From positions 1 through 17,386 of the forward strand of contig JAABSK010000035.1 of assembly GCA_011390435.1 (NCBI GenBank): 17,386 bases of DNA, written 5' to 3'. Below, one piece after another: positions 7,895-15,442 of the stretch. Position 1 is the stretch's first letter; the number at the start of each line of letters is the position of its first letter. A model generated the notes under the pieces. That model searched no databases and was not told the origin of the DNA. It saw nothing but the letters and a program-made list of their open reading frames with translations. Made by a program: the position numbers and the translations under genes. The stretch comes from Desulfobacteraceae bacterium. GTDB lineage: Bacteria > Desulfobacterota > Desulfobacteria > Desulfobacterales > Desulfobacteraceae.

Positions 7895-7931
7895 CATTCT
7901 GCAGCACCCGTTACAAGCGTGCTGCAGAATG
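7895..7931 (+). terminator. Rho-independent terminator between convergent genes
   Basis: A perfect 13-base-pair inverted repeat: CATTCTGCAGCAC at 7895-7907 pairs with GTGCTGCAGAATG at 7919-7931 around an 11-base loop. A T-rich stretch (with TTTTTT at 7943-7948) follows on the plus strand. It ends the dctP-like/sensor operon eight bases after the sensor stop codon. On the minus strand the same hairpin is followed by AAAATATTTTATT, so it may also serve the convergent flavoprotein gene, less strongly. Confidence 0.85.
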
Positions 7932-7948
7932 TTTGTGCTTTCTTTTTT

Positions 7949-9064
7949 CTATTTCAGGACTGACGGCATATTTTTAATAATGGTTTCGGCATCTGTTACA
8001 ATTTCCTGAACCATATCAGCAACCAGGGGAAGATCTTCAATCCGCTGGGCACACTCGCCACCCGCCATCATGGCTTTGCTTCGGTCGCCATCATACACTG
8101 CATTGATTGCGATCCGCTCATTTTCCATCAATTTCATGGCACCTTCAGTAACCGGTCCCGGGCTGTCCAGATAAAGCTCAGGCGTATATTCCAGGGTGTT
8201 TTTCTGGTGCTCTTTAGAGGTTTCTGTCTTGATCCAGCGGGCAGGTCCGACAAACCCTCTGGCAACCAATGTTCCGCGATCACCCGCTTCAACAATGCCT
8301 TGTTTCCAGAGTGGTGCAAAATCACTTTCCTGAGTCGCCAGGAACCGCGTTCCCATCTGCACACCCGCCGCACCAAGCGCAATGGCTGCGGCAAGGCCTT
8401 TCCCGTCGCAGAAACCACCGGCTCCCACCACTGGTGTACCACTGTCTTTTAACGCATCCACAACCGCCGGAAGCAGTACCATGGAATGCACCGGCTCCCA
8501 GGATGTATGGAAACCACCCTCATGCCCGGATGCCACAATCAGATCCACGCCGGCTTTCTGGCAGCGCAATGCACCCTTGACAGAGGGAATGACGTGCAGC
8601 CAGGTAAACCCGGCATCCTTGAGCACTTTTCCCCATGGCACAGGATCACCAGCAGATGTGAATACCACTTTGAAGCGCTCCTTGAGACTTGGGTCCTGTT
8701 CTCTTGCTTCGATGGCGGCCTGAATCACCAATTCAGCATGCTCGATCATCATGCCTGAAACCATCACGTTGATTCCAAAAATCCCGCCGGATTCCTTTGT
8801 TCCTTCTGCAGCCTGCTGGAACGCTTTCATCAGAATCTCTTTTTTATCTGCTTTTGGATCAGCACCTGCAGTATGTGCCCAGTGTTCATAAATCTTGTAT
8901 TGGTCTTTTTGAGTCATTTCATGCAGACCACTGGTGGACATCAGTCCCAGGACGCCTGCATTGGCAGCAGCAATACTCAACTTATTGTTACAGAAAGGTC
9001 CCATTCCCGCCTGGATAATGGGATGTTTGACACCGAGCAGTTCGCACATCTTTGTTTGTATCAT
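7949..9064 (-). CDS. Nitronate monooxygenase-like NAD(P)H/FMN oxidoreductase
   Basis: A 371-residue soluble TIM-barrel flavoprotein of the nitronate monooxygenase/2-nitropropane dioxygenase family, which also includes FabK-type enoyl reductases. Seen: HPIIQAGMGPFCNNKL (14-29), VASGHEGGFHTSWEP (177-191) where the family usually has G-x-E-A-G-G-H, and the FMN phosphate-binding part PVVGAGGFCDGKG (211-223) with LGAAGVQMGTRFLATQES (230-247). The substrate cannot be read from the sequence; members oxidise nitronates or reduce enoyl thioesters, and many are uncharacterised. The active-site loop is shifted from the standard motif, with H181 and H186 as candidate catalytic histidines. GAGG lies about 10 bases before the ATG and supports the start. 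It stands alone, convergent with the sensor operon and divergent from the DUF1566 gene. Confidence 0.88.
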   Translation of the reverse strand: MIQTKMCELLGVKHPIIQAGMGPFCNNKLSIAAANAGVLGLMSTSGLHEMTQKDQYKIYEHWAHTAGADPKADKKEILMKAFQQAAEGTKESGGIFGINVMVSGMMIEHAELVIQAAIEAREQDPSLKERFKVVFTSAGDPVPWGKVLKDAGFTWLHVIPSVKGALRCQKAGVDLIVASGHEGGFHTSWEPVHSMVLLPAVVDALKDSGTPVVGAGGFCDGKGLAAAIALGAAGVQMGTRFLATQESDFAPLWKQGIVEAGDRGTLVARGFVGPARWIKTETSKEHQKNTLEYTPELYLDSPGPVTEGAMKLMENERIAINAVYDGDRSKAMMAGGECAQRIEDLPLVADMVQEIVTDAETIIKNMPSVLK

Positions 9065-9143
9065 TTTTTTGACCTCATTTTTTTTAAGGTTAATAAACCC
9101 CCAATCGATTCAGTTAATTTTACACCATATGAAATTTTAAATA

Positions 9144-9172
9144 AAAGTACAAATAAAAATCAATTCTGACAA
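9144..9172 (-). promoter_or_regulatory. Candidate promoter for the nitronate monooxygenase-like gene
   Basis: On the minus strand TTGTCA (9167-9172) is followed, after 17 bases, by TACTTT (9144-9149). The -35 box is close to consensus and the -10 box is poor. Other AT-rich hexamers nearby could serve instead, so this is a weak call. Confidence 0.3.
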
Positions 9173-9278
9173 AAACCCCATGATTCTAATAAACCGCTTA
9201 AATCAAAAGAATATCCTTTATCAGAGAATCCAATTTTTCAGAATAAAACCAGAAGACGGTCGAAAAAAAAGGGTTTTG

Positions 9279-9307
9279 TTTTCATTATCTTTTTTTTACA
9301 TTATAGT
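9279..9307 (+). promoter_or_regulatory. Candidate promoter for the DUF1566 gene
   Basis: TTTTCA (9279-9284), a 17-base spacer and TATAGT (9302-9307) make a plausible sigma70-type promoter about 70 bases before the ATG at 9376. The -10 box lies inside the first copy of a direct repeat, so it may be under operator control. Confidence 0.35.
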
Positions 9308-9334
9308 CTAACCTTTCAGTTTTTACTTTATAGT
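9293..9334 (+). repeat. Direct repeat TTTTTAC(A/T)TTATAGT, two copies
   Basis: TTTTTACATTATAGT at 9293-9307 and TTTTTACTTTATAGT at 9320-9334 match at 14 of 15 bases, with starts 27 bases apart. Each contains a TATAGT that could act as a -10 box, so the pair may be tandem promoters or two binding sites for a regulator of the downstream gene. Confidence 0.5.
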
Positions 9335-9375
9335 TTCGCCTGCGGCAGACAACAGCAGGAAATGGGTGAACCGCA

Positions 9376-10314
9376 ATGACACAAACAGATCAGATCAACT
9401 GCTACAATGAATCAGGATTACAAATACCCTGCGCAGGAACCGGTCAGGATGGTGATACCCGGTCGGGAATTTCCTGGCCGGTACCCCGGATGGTCTGCGG
9501 CGGAGAACTGGTGGAAGATCGCCTCACCAGGCTTGTCTGGCCGAAAGATGCCGGATTGTCAGAATTTCCCATGACATGGCAGGAAGGATTTGAATGGGTG
9601 GCAGACATGAATCGTTCCAGCTGTTTCGGACTCTCGAACTGGCGGCTTCCCAGCCGGGAAGAACTGTTCAGTTTGGTCAGTCAGCAGCGCATCAATCCTG
9701 CGGTTGTCAATTCTGAATTATTTGTCAACATCTTTAACGGGTATTATTGGACATCGACACCCTGCGCCCAGTGGCCACGGCAGGCCTGGTATATCCACCT
9801 TGGCGGAGGACGGGTGGTAAAAGGGATGAAGGAACAATCCTATATGGTGTGGCCGGTTCATGACCAGGGACCTGGCAGCGCCCGTCTGAAACCCGGAGAA
9901 ACACCTGATGAAAGACTGCGTTTCAACGAAACCGCCACCACAGCCCTTGACCTGAAAACCGGTCTCACATGGACTCGAAATGCCAATATCTGTGAAAAAT
10001 CAATATCCTGGCAGGATGCCCTGGACACCATCCATCAAATGAATGTCGACACCCTGTACGGGTATCGTGACTGGCGGCTTCCAACGATCCGTGAGCTGGA
10101 CAGCCTCACCCATATGGAAAAATGGGCGCCTGCCATTGCCGGTCGTGATCTCTTTTCTGCTGTCAGGCCGTTTTACTGGTCGTCAACCACCAGTGTTTTT
10201 GAACCGGGTTATGCCTGGACCCTGTATACGGAAGACGGAAACATCGGTGTCGGGTACAAGCCTGATCCTGAATTTCATCTGTGGCCGGTGAGAGGCGGAT
10301 GGTCCACTCCATAA
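9376..10314 (+). CDS. Protein with two DUF1566 (Lcl C-terminal type) repeats
   Basis: A 312-residue protein built of two homologous halves. The first (about 45-162) has LTRLVW, then NWRLPSREEL (88-97), YYWTST (123-128) and YMVWPV (156-161). The second (about 190-307) has LDLKTGLTWTRNAN, DWRLPTIREL (232-241), FYWSST (266-271) and HLWPVR (301-306). This is the DUF1566/Lcl_C fold, named after the C-terminal domain of a Legionella collagen-like adhesin that binds polyanionic glycans. No signal peptide or membrane segment is visible, so export is unclear. The N-terminal CAGTGQDGDTRSGISWPVPR region is common in bacterial members, from memory. GGTGA six bases before the ATG supports the start. It has its own candidate promoter and is separated from the met cluster by 145 bases. 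Function unknown; a binding or surface role is only inferred. Confidence 0.85.
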   Translation: MTQTDQINCYNESGLQIPCAGTGQDGDTRSGISWPVPRMVCGGELVEDRLTRLVWPKDAGLSEFPMTWQEGFEWVADMNRSSCFGLSNWRLPSREELFSLVSQQRINPAVVNSELFVNIFNGYYWTSTPCAQWPRQAWYIHLGGGRVVKGMKEQSYMVWPVHDQGPGSARLKPGETPDERLRFNETATTALDLKTGLTWTRNANICEKSISWQDALDTIHQMNVDTLYGYRDWRLPTIRELDSLTHMEKWAPAIAGRDLFSAVRPFYWSSTTSVFEPGYAWTLYTEDGNIGVGYKPDPEFHLWPVRGGWSTP

Positions 10315-10394
10315 GTGCTGCCAGCCAAGCCTGTCATCTTCCACAAAAACAGCCATGGGGGAATTGCTGTCTAATAGTTGTAAAATCGGCTGCC

Positions 10395-10423
10395 TTGTGT
10401 TTAAATAACGGCCTGATGATAAA
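10395..10423 (+). promoter_or_regulatory. Candidate promoter for the met cluster
   Basis: TTGTGT (10395-10400), a 17-base spacer and GATAAA (10418-10423) lie 37 bases before the metY ATG. The hexamers match consensus only partly. The 145-base gap shows no recognisable SAM riboswitch or Met-box array. Confidence 0.35.
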
Positions 10424-10459
10424 TTGATGATTTTCATTGCAACTGTTTAAGGAATCACA

Positions 10460-11713
10460 ATGGCCGCAAAACACCCCCTTCATTTTGAAACAAGAGCCAT
10501 TCACGGCGGATTAAAAGACTCGCCATGGGAAGGTGCGACACTGCCGCCCATTTTCCAGAGCGCCGCCCACTTTCATGACAGCGCAGACAGCCTGAGCCAG
10601 ACGTTTGCCGGACAGACCCGGGATCACATCTATATGCGCCTGACCAATCCCACCAGCCGGTTTCTGGAACAGAAGCTGGCAGACCTGGAATCCGGTGCCG
10701 GCTCCCTTGTCACCAGTTCCGGCATGGCAGCCATCAACAATACCTGCATGGCCCTGCTCCGTTCCGGAGATGAGTTCGTGGCCAGCCGTGCACTGTTCAT
10801 GTCATCCTATACCCTGTTTACAACTGTTTTTAAAAAATTCGGCATCCATGTCCGATTTGCGGATCCGCTGAACCCGGATGAATTTAAAGCTGCCATCACC
10901 GACAAAACACGGTTTATCTACCTTGAAACCATCACCAATCCCGGCATGGAAATCGCTGATATCAAGAGAATATCAGACCTGGCCCACCATAACGGGCTGC
11001 CCCTGGTGATCGACAATACCCTGGCCTCTCCCTGGCTCTGCCGGCCGATTGAGCTGGGCGCAGATATTGTGCTGCATTCAACCACCAAATACCTTTCCGG
11101 CCATGGCGGTGCTCTGGGCGGCGTGATCGTTGATGCCGGACGCTTTGACTGGACCCAGGGCCGTTTTCCGGATTTTGAGCCGTTTGTCGCGCAAAAAGGC
11201 AACCTGGCGTTCCTCCAGAAAGTATTCAAAGAGATTCATGTGAATCTCGGCACCACGCCGGCTCCCCTGCATTCCTATCTGACCACCATCGGGCTGAGCA
11301 CCCTGAGCCTGCGCATGGAGCGCCATATGGAAAACGCAACTGGTGTGGCAGCATTTCTCAACGCCCACCCCAAGGTCGACTGGGTAAATTATCCAGGATT
11401 TGAAGACCACCCATGCCATGCCATTGCAAAAAAGCAGTTCAGCAGCAGGGGATTCGGCGCCATGCTCACCTTTGGCCTCAAGGATCAGGCTGCCTGCTTC
11501 AAGGTGGTCGACACCCTTGAAATGATTTTAAACATTGCCAACCTCGGAGACTGCAAAACCCTGATCATTCACCCCTACTCATCCCAGTATGTCAGTTTTC
11601 CGGAAGCAGTGAGAAACCAGCTGGCCGACCCCAGGCTTCTGCGGCTTTCCGTGGGAGTGGAGCACCGTGACGATATCTGCAGTGACCTTGACCAGGCCCT
11701 TGAGTCTGTTTAA
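10460..11713 (+). CDS. metY: O-acetylhomoserine sulfhydrylase (aminocarboxypropyltransferase)
   Basis: A 417-residue cytoplasmic enzyme of the Cys/Met-metabolism PLP family. It is expected to make homocysteine from O-acetylhomoserine and sulfide, the direct sulfhydrylation route to methionine. Seen: HFETRAIHGG at the N-terminus, YMRLTNPTS (58-66; Y58 and R60 bind the PLP phosphate of the neighbouring subunit), VTSSGMAAI (84-92), D185 in VIDNTLASP (183-191), which pairs with the pyridine nitrogen, and the Schiff-base lysine K210 in HSTTKYLSGHGG (206-217). The C-terminus has LRLSVGVEHRDD. Length fits the family. The name rests on the metX neighbour 14 bases downstream; cystathionine gamma-synthase or O-succinylhomoserine sulfhydrylase (MetZ) are close relatives and cannot be ruled out from sequence alone. 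First gene of the metY-metX-metW run. Confidence 0.9.
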   Translation: MAAKHPLHFETRAIHGGLKDSPWEGATLPPIFQSAAHFHDSADSLSQTFAGQTRDHIYMRLTNPTSRFLEQKLADLESGAGSLVTSSGMAAINNTCMALLRSGDEFVASRALFMSSYTLFTTVFKKFGIHVRFADPLNPDEFKAAITDKTRFIYLETITNPGMEIADIKRISDLAHHNGLPLVIDNTLASPWLCRPIELGADIVLHSTTKYLSGHGGALGGVIVDAGRFDWTQGRFPDFEPFVAQKGNLAFLQKVFKEIHVNLGTTPAPLHSYLTTIGLSTLSLRMERHMENATGVAAFLNAHPKVDWVNYPGFEDHPCHAIAKKQFSSRGFGAMLTFGLKDQAACFKVVDTLEMILNIANLGDCKTLIIHPYSSQYVSFPEAVRNQLADPRLLRLSVGVEHRDDICSDLDQALESV

Positions 11714-11727
11714 CCGGCGGATCTGAC

Positions 11728-12894
11728 ATGAGTGAATACACCCAGCATGACAGCACCGGCGCCACTGTCGGCATGGTTAAAAAACAGTTTTTAACCATTG
11801 CTGCGCCGCCGGATACATTAACGCTTGAAAGCGGGGCGCGCATCGGACCGGTCACCATTGCCTATGAAACCTGCGGCACCCTGAATGCCGACAAAACCAA
11901 TGTCATTCTGGTGCTGCATGCCCTTTCCGGAGATTCCCATGTGGCCGGGTACTATGATCCCAAAGATGCCAAACCCGGATGGTGGGATATCATGGTCGGC
12001 CCTGGAAAAGGCATTGATACAGATCACTATTTTGTAATCTGTTCCAATATCCTGGGTTCCTGCTCCGGCTCCACCGGCCCTGCATCCGTCAATCCGGAAA
12101 CCGGGAAGCCCTTTGGAACGGATTTTCCAGTGATCACCATCGGTGATATGGTTGAAGCGCAAAAACAACTGATCGATCACCTGGGCATCCGCTCAATCCT
12201 GTCGGTCATTGGCGGCTCTGTCGGCGGCATGCAGGTTCTGGAATGGTGCACCCGGTATCCGGACATGGTTCAATCAGCGGTTGCCCTTGCCACAACCGCC
12301 CGGCATTCAGCCCTGGCCATTGCCTTTAATGAAGTGGCGCGCCAGGCCATCATGGCAGATCCCAACTGGAACCAGGGCCATTATTATTCAGGCCGGAAAC
12401 CAGACATGGGGCTTGCCATCGCCCGGATGATCGGCCATATCACCTATCTTTCAGATGAGTCCATGCGCCTGAAATTCGGCAGAAAACTGCAGAACCGGTC
12501 TGCCCTGAGTTTTGAGTTCGGCGCGGAATTCCAGGTGGAAAGCTATCTCCAGCACCAGGGCACTAAATTTATCGAACGCTTTGATGCCAATTCATTTTTG
12601 TATATCACCAAAGCGGCTGATTATTTCGACCTGGCAGGGCAGCACGGCTCAGGCTCTCTGGTAAAAGCCTTTTCCAACTGCCGGTCCAAATTCCTGGTGG
12701 TCTCCTACACATCAGACTGGCTGTACCCCACCTATCAGTCCAGGGAAATGGTCAAGGCGATGAAAAAAAACACCCTGGATGTCAGCTTCTGCGAAATCGA
12801 CTCCCAATGGGGGCATGATGCGTTTCTCTTGCCCAGTCCAAGACTGACCGCATTGATCCGCGGTTTTTTAAAAGGGGTGTTCCATGACACCTGA
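11728..12894 (+). CDS. metX: Homoserine O-acyltransferase (MetX type)
   Basis: A 388-residue alpha/beta-hydrolase-fold enzyme that transfers an acyl group from acyl-CoA to homoserine, giving the substrate of MetY. Seen: VLHALSGDSHVAG (62-74), NILGSCSGSTGP (107-118), nucleophile S164 in GGSVGGMQ (162-169), and the probable rest of the triad, D330 in YTSDWLYP and H363 in WGHDAF. Most MetX enzymes use acetyl-CoA, but some use succinyl-CoA, and I cannot settle this by eye. A GGCGGAT element just before the ATG supports the start. Its end overlaps metW by 11 bases, the usual metX-metW coupling. Confidence 0.93.
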   Translation: MSEYTQHDSTGATVGMVKKQFLTIAAPPDTLTLESGARIGPVTIAYETCGTLNADKTNVILVLHALSGDSHVAGYYDPKDAKPGWWDIMVGPGKGIDTDHYFVICSNILGSCSGSTGPASVNPETGKPFGTDFPVITIGDMVEAQKQLIDHLGIRSILSVIGGSVGGMQVLEWCTRYPDMVQSAVALATTARHSALAIAFNEVARQAIMADPNWNQGHYYSGRKPDMGLAIARMIGHITYLSDESMRLKFGRKLQNRSALSFEFGAEFQVESYLQHQGTKFIERFDANSFLYITKAADYFDLAGQHGSGSLVKAFSNCRSKFLVVSYTSDWLYPTYQSREMVKAMKKNTLDVSFCEIDSQWGHDAFLLPSPRLTALIRGFLKGVFHDT

Positions 12895-13510
12895 TTCCCT
12901 TAGATACGACCTGAAAATCATTGCCTCCTGGATCGAACCGGAATCCAGGGTTCTGGGGCTGGGCTGCGGAGAAGGTGATCTGCTCCACTGGCTGAAAAAA
13001 GAAAAAAACGTCCGGGAAAAAGGCATTGAGATCGAGGAGTCCCGGGTGGCAAAATGCATTGAAAAAGGAATCTCCGTGCTCCAGGGAGATATCAATGAAG
13101 AGATGGATGACTATCCGGACAATGCCTTTGACTATGCCATCTGTTCCCAGACCCTTCAGCAGGTTTACGACCCGCCCCGACTGATCCGGTCCATGCTCCG
13201 GGTGGCCCGGATGGGAGTGGTCAGCTTTCCCAATTTCGGCCATGTCAAGGTGCGGCTGCACCTGGCCTTTTCCGGAAGGGCGCCGGTGACAAAGGAGCTG
13301 CCCTACCAATGGTATGATACGCCCAACATCCGGATATTGAGCATCAACGATTTCAAGCGTTTCTCAGAACAGATGGGGGTCAGTATTTTAAAGCAGGCCT
13401 CTATCAACACCAGGCATCACCAGCGCCAGGGGAAAATGATCCATACCCTGCCAAATCTGTTTGCCACCTATGGTATTTTTCTTCTGGGAAAAACCGATTC
13501 AGGATTGTAA
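12884..13510 (+). CDS. metW: Methionine biosynthesis protein MetW
   Basis: A 208-residue methyltransferase-fold protein, the typical MetW size. The SAM-binding motif I is VLGLGCGEGDLLHWL (23-37), with EKGIEIEES following as motif II. The family stretches VLQGDINE, DYAICSQTLQQV, MGVVSFPNFGHVKVR and LPYQWYDTPNI are all present. MetW is found with MetX in many proteobacteria and, in studied cases, is needed for full homoserine acyltransferase activity; whether it methylates anything is unresolved. AGGGG six bases before the ATG supports the start inside the end of metX. Confidence 0.93.
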   Translation: MTPDSLRYDLKIIASWIEPESRVLGLGCGEGDLLHWLKKEKNVREKGIEIEESRVAKCIEKGISVLQGDINEEMDDYPDNAFDYAICSQTLQQVYDPPRLIRSMLRVARMGVVSFPNFGHVKVRLHLAFSGRAPVTKELPYQWYDTPNIRILSINDFKRFSEQMGVSILKQASINTRHHQRQGKMIHTLPNLFATYGIFLLGKTDSGL

Positions 13511-13554
13511 CGCACCATTTGACACCAGAACGTGATGAAGTTATATTACCGGCC

Positions 13555-15438
13555 ATGGACACACCAACCCGGATATTCATGGTACTGTTCACCCTCTTTC
13601 TGGTGTCTGTACCCCTCGGTGTAACAGCCCTGGCTGTCACCACTCAGCACCTGGGCATCGTTATCTGGGCAGGGGCTGGTTTTTTTGTCTGCAGTGCGAT
13701 CCTTTCGATCTGGTTTCTGAAGCACTTTACAACCTGTTTCACCCAGCTGCATCGATCAATTGAGCAGCTTTCCAATGAGCGGGACCGCAGCCAGGCCGCC
13801 CTTAAAAAAATTCAGGACGAACTGGAAATCCGTGTGGACGAACGCACCGCTGCCCTGAAAAAAAAGATTGAAGACCTTGCCCTGGCTGAAGAAAAATACC
13901 GCAAAGTCACGGATGCCTCACCTGTTCCCATTGCCGTGTTTGCCATGGACGGCACCCCCCTCTACATCAATCCGGCATTCACCCATACCTTTGGATGGAC
14001 GCTTGATGAATTTGTCCTGGAAAAAGACACTTATATTCCCAGACAGGAATATGATCTGAATATGGAAATCCGGCGCAAAATCGTACGCGGCCAGGGTGGA
14101 CAGGGCATTGAAACCCGGCGCTACAACAAGGCAGGAAAACTGCTGGATGTCATCATCAGTTTTGATGTCTGGCGGGGACAGGATAGCACCCTTACCGGCT
14201 GTGTGGTCATTTTCCATGATGTCACCCAGAAAAAGCAACTGGAACGACAGCTTTTCCAGTCCCAGAAGATGGAAGCCATGGGAACGCTTGCCGGTGGCAT
14301 CGCCCATGATTTCAACAATATTCTTTCCGGTATTTTTGCCTTTACACAGCTGGCGGACAAATACGCAGGGGATGCGGAAAAAGCCCGGAACCATATCCAG
14401 CAGATTGTCAAAGGTGCCCAGCGGGCAGCCTCTCTGGTGCAGCAGATCCTGACCTTCTGCCGGCAGAGTGACTATCAAAAACAGTCCCTGAATCTTGACA
14501 TTATTGTAAAAGAAGCCCTGAAGCTGCTGCATTCAACCCTTCCGCCACAGATTACCCTGGTTGAGGATATCGCAGCTCAGATCATTGTGATGGCAGACCC
14601 CACCCAGATTCACCAGGTGGTGATGAATCTGTGCACCAATGCCTATCATGCCATGATGAACGACCAGGGCGTGTTGACTGTCCGGCTTTACCACCTGGAA
14701 ATATCCCCCCGGGACACACCGCCGGACCGGCAGATAAAACCGGGAAAATATGCCTGCCTCGAAGTACTGGACACCGGTCACGGCATGAGCCCGGATGTTC
14801 TTGAAAAAGCCTTTGATCCCTATTTTACCACCAAAGAAATCGGAAAAGGAACCGGTGTCGGTCTTGCCCTTGTCAAGGCCATTGTTGAGGCCCATGACGG
14901 ATATATCGATGTTCACAGCACACCCAGACAGGGCAGCTGTTTTGCCGTGTATCTCCCGGCTGCAGACAGTGTGGCTGAAAACATGATCTCCGACCTGGAG
15001 GAACCGCCGATTGCAGGCGGAACAGAACAGATCATGGTGGTGGATGACGAACCCAGTATCTGCATGGCCCTGAAGGAATTTCTCGAAGACTTCGGCTATC
15101 AGGTGACAACATGTGAAAACGGTGTAACCGCACTGAAGCTGTTTGAGCAGGACCCTGAACGGTTTGATCTGGTGTTTACCGATATCAACATGCCTGGAAT
15201 CAATGGTGAAAAGCTGGCAAACGCCATGCTGGATATCCGCAAAGACCTTCCCATTATTCTGTGCACAGGGTACAGTGAAAAAACAACTGAAATCCGGGCG
15301 CTCGCGGCAGGGGTCAGATTTTTTGTACAAAAACCGATCTCCAACCAGAAACTGGATGCCCTGATACGAACAGCCCTTGACACCCCAGCCGGGCGGCCCC
15401 CTGTCAAATCGCCGGGCACAGATACGGAGGACCACTGA
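13555..15438 (+). CDS. Hybrid sensor histidine kinase (2 TM, PAS, HisKA, HATPase, REC)
   Basis: Read from the ATG at 13555, a 627-residue membrane kinase; a TTG at 13519 would add 12 residues, and neither start has a strong ribosome binding site. Order: two membrane segments at about 5-29 and 33-57 with almost no periplasmic loop, a coiled coil (65-110), a PAS domain (about 112-230, VTDASPVPIAVFAMDG), HisKA with phosphoacceptor H251 in AGGIAHDFNNILSG, HATPase with NLCTNAYHAM, LDTGHGM and FTTKEIGKGTGVGLALV, and a C-terminal receiver with D543 in DLVFTDINMPG and a KP lysine. The short loop suggests that PAS senses a cytoplasmic or membrane signal. No separate response regulator is adjacent. The stop is one base before the alkyltransferase start, so the two are co-translated. 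Confidence 0.93.
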   Translation: MDTPTRIFMVLFTLFLVSVPLGVTALAVTTQHLGIVIWAGAGFFVCSAILSIWFLKHFTTCFTQLHRSIEQLSNERDRSQAALKKIQDELEIRVDERTAALKKKIEDLALAEEKYRKVTDASPVPIAVFAMDGTPLYINPAFTHTFGWTLDEFVLEKDTYIPRQEYDLNMEIRRKIVRGQGGQGIETRRYNKAGKLLDVIISFDVWRGQDSTLTGCVVIFHDVTQKKQLERQLFQSQKMEAMGTLAGGIAHDFNNILSGIFAFTQLADKYAGDAEKARNHIQQIVKGAQRAASLVQQILTFCRQSDYQKQSLNLDIIVKEALKLLHSTLPPQITLVEDIAAQIIVMADPTQIHQVVMNLCTNAYHAMMNDQGVLTVRLYHLEISPRDTPPDRQIKPGKYACLEVLDTGHGMSPDVLEKAFDPYFTTKEIGKGTGVGLALVKAIVEAHDGYIDVHSTPRQGSCFAVYLPAADSVAENMISDLEEPPIAGGTEQIMVVDDEPSICMALKEFLEDFGYQVTTCENGVTALKLFEQDPERFDLVFTDINMPGINGEKLANAMLDIRKDLPIILCTGYSEKTTEIRALAAGVRFFVQKPISNQKLDALIRTALDTPAGRPPVKSPGTDTEDH

Positions 15439-15442
15439 AATG
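15426..15442 (+). promoter_or_regulatory. Ribosome binding site fixing the alkyltransferase start
   Basis: GGAGG at 15426-15430 lies nine bases before the ATG at 15440. The alternative in-frame start at 15377 would overlap the kinase by 62 bases and add 21 residues without family similarity. Confidence 0.75.

Larger units (their letters stand above)
9065..9375. other. AT-rich divergent intergenic control region
   Basis: About 310 bases without a gene separate the divergent flavoprotein and DUF1566 genes. The stretch is markedly richer in A and T than the flanking genes. It holds candidate promoters on both strands and a 15-base near-perfect direct repeat next to the plus-strand start. I see no tRNA, convincing small-RNA hairpin or riboswitch in it. 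Confidence 0.7.

Noticed and set aside
10315..10459. A SAM riboswitch upstream of metY
   Set aside because: I could not find the conserved core or paired stems of SAM-I or SAM-II type elements in this 145-base gap. A covariance-model search would be decisive.
14533..15435. A 300-codon reading frame on the minus strand
   Set aside because: It lies wholly opposite the ATPase and receiver parts of the hybrid kinase, which have clear motifs; the antisense translation has no recognisable domain.
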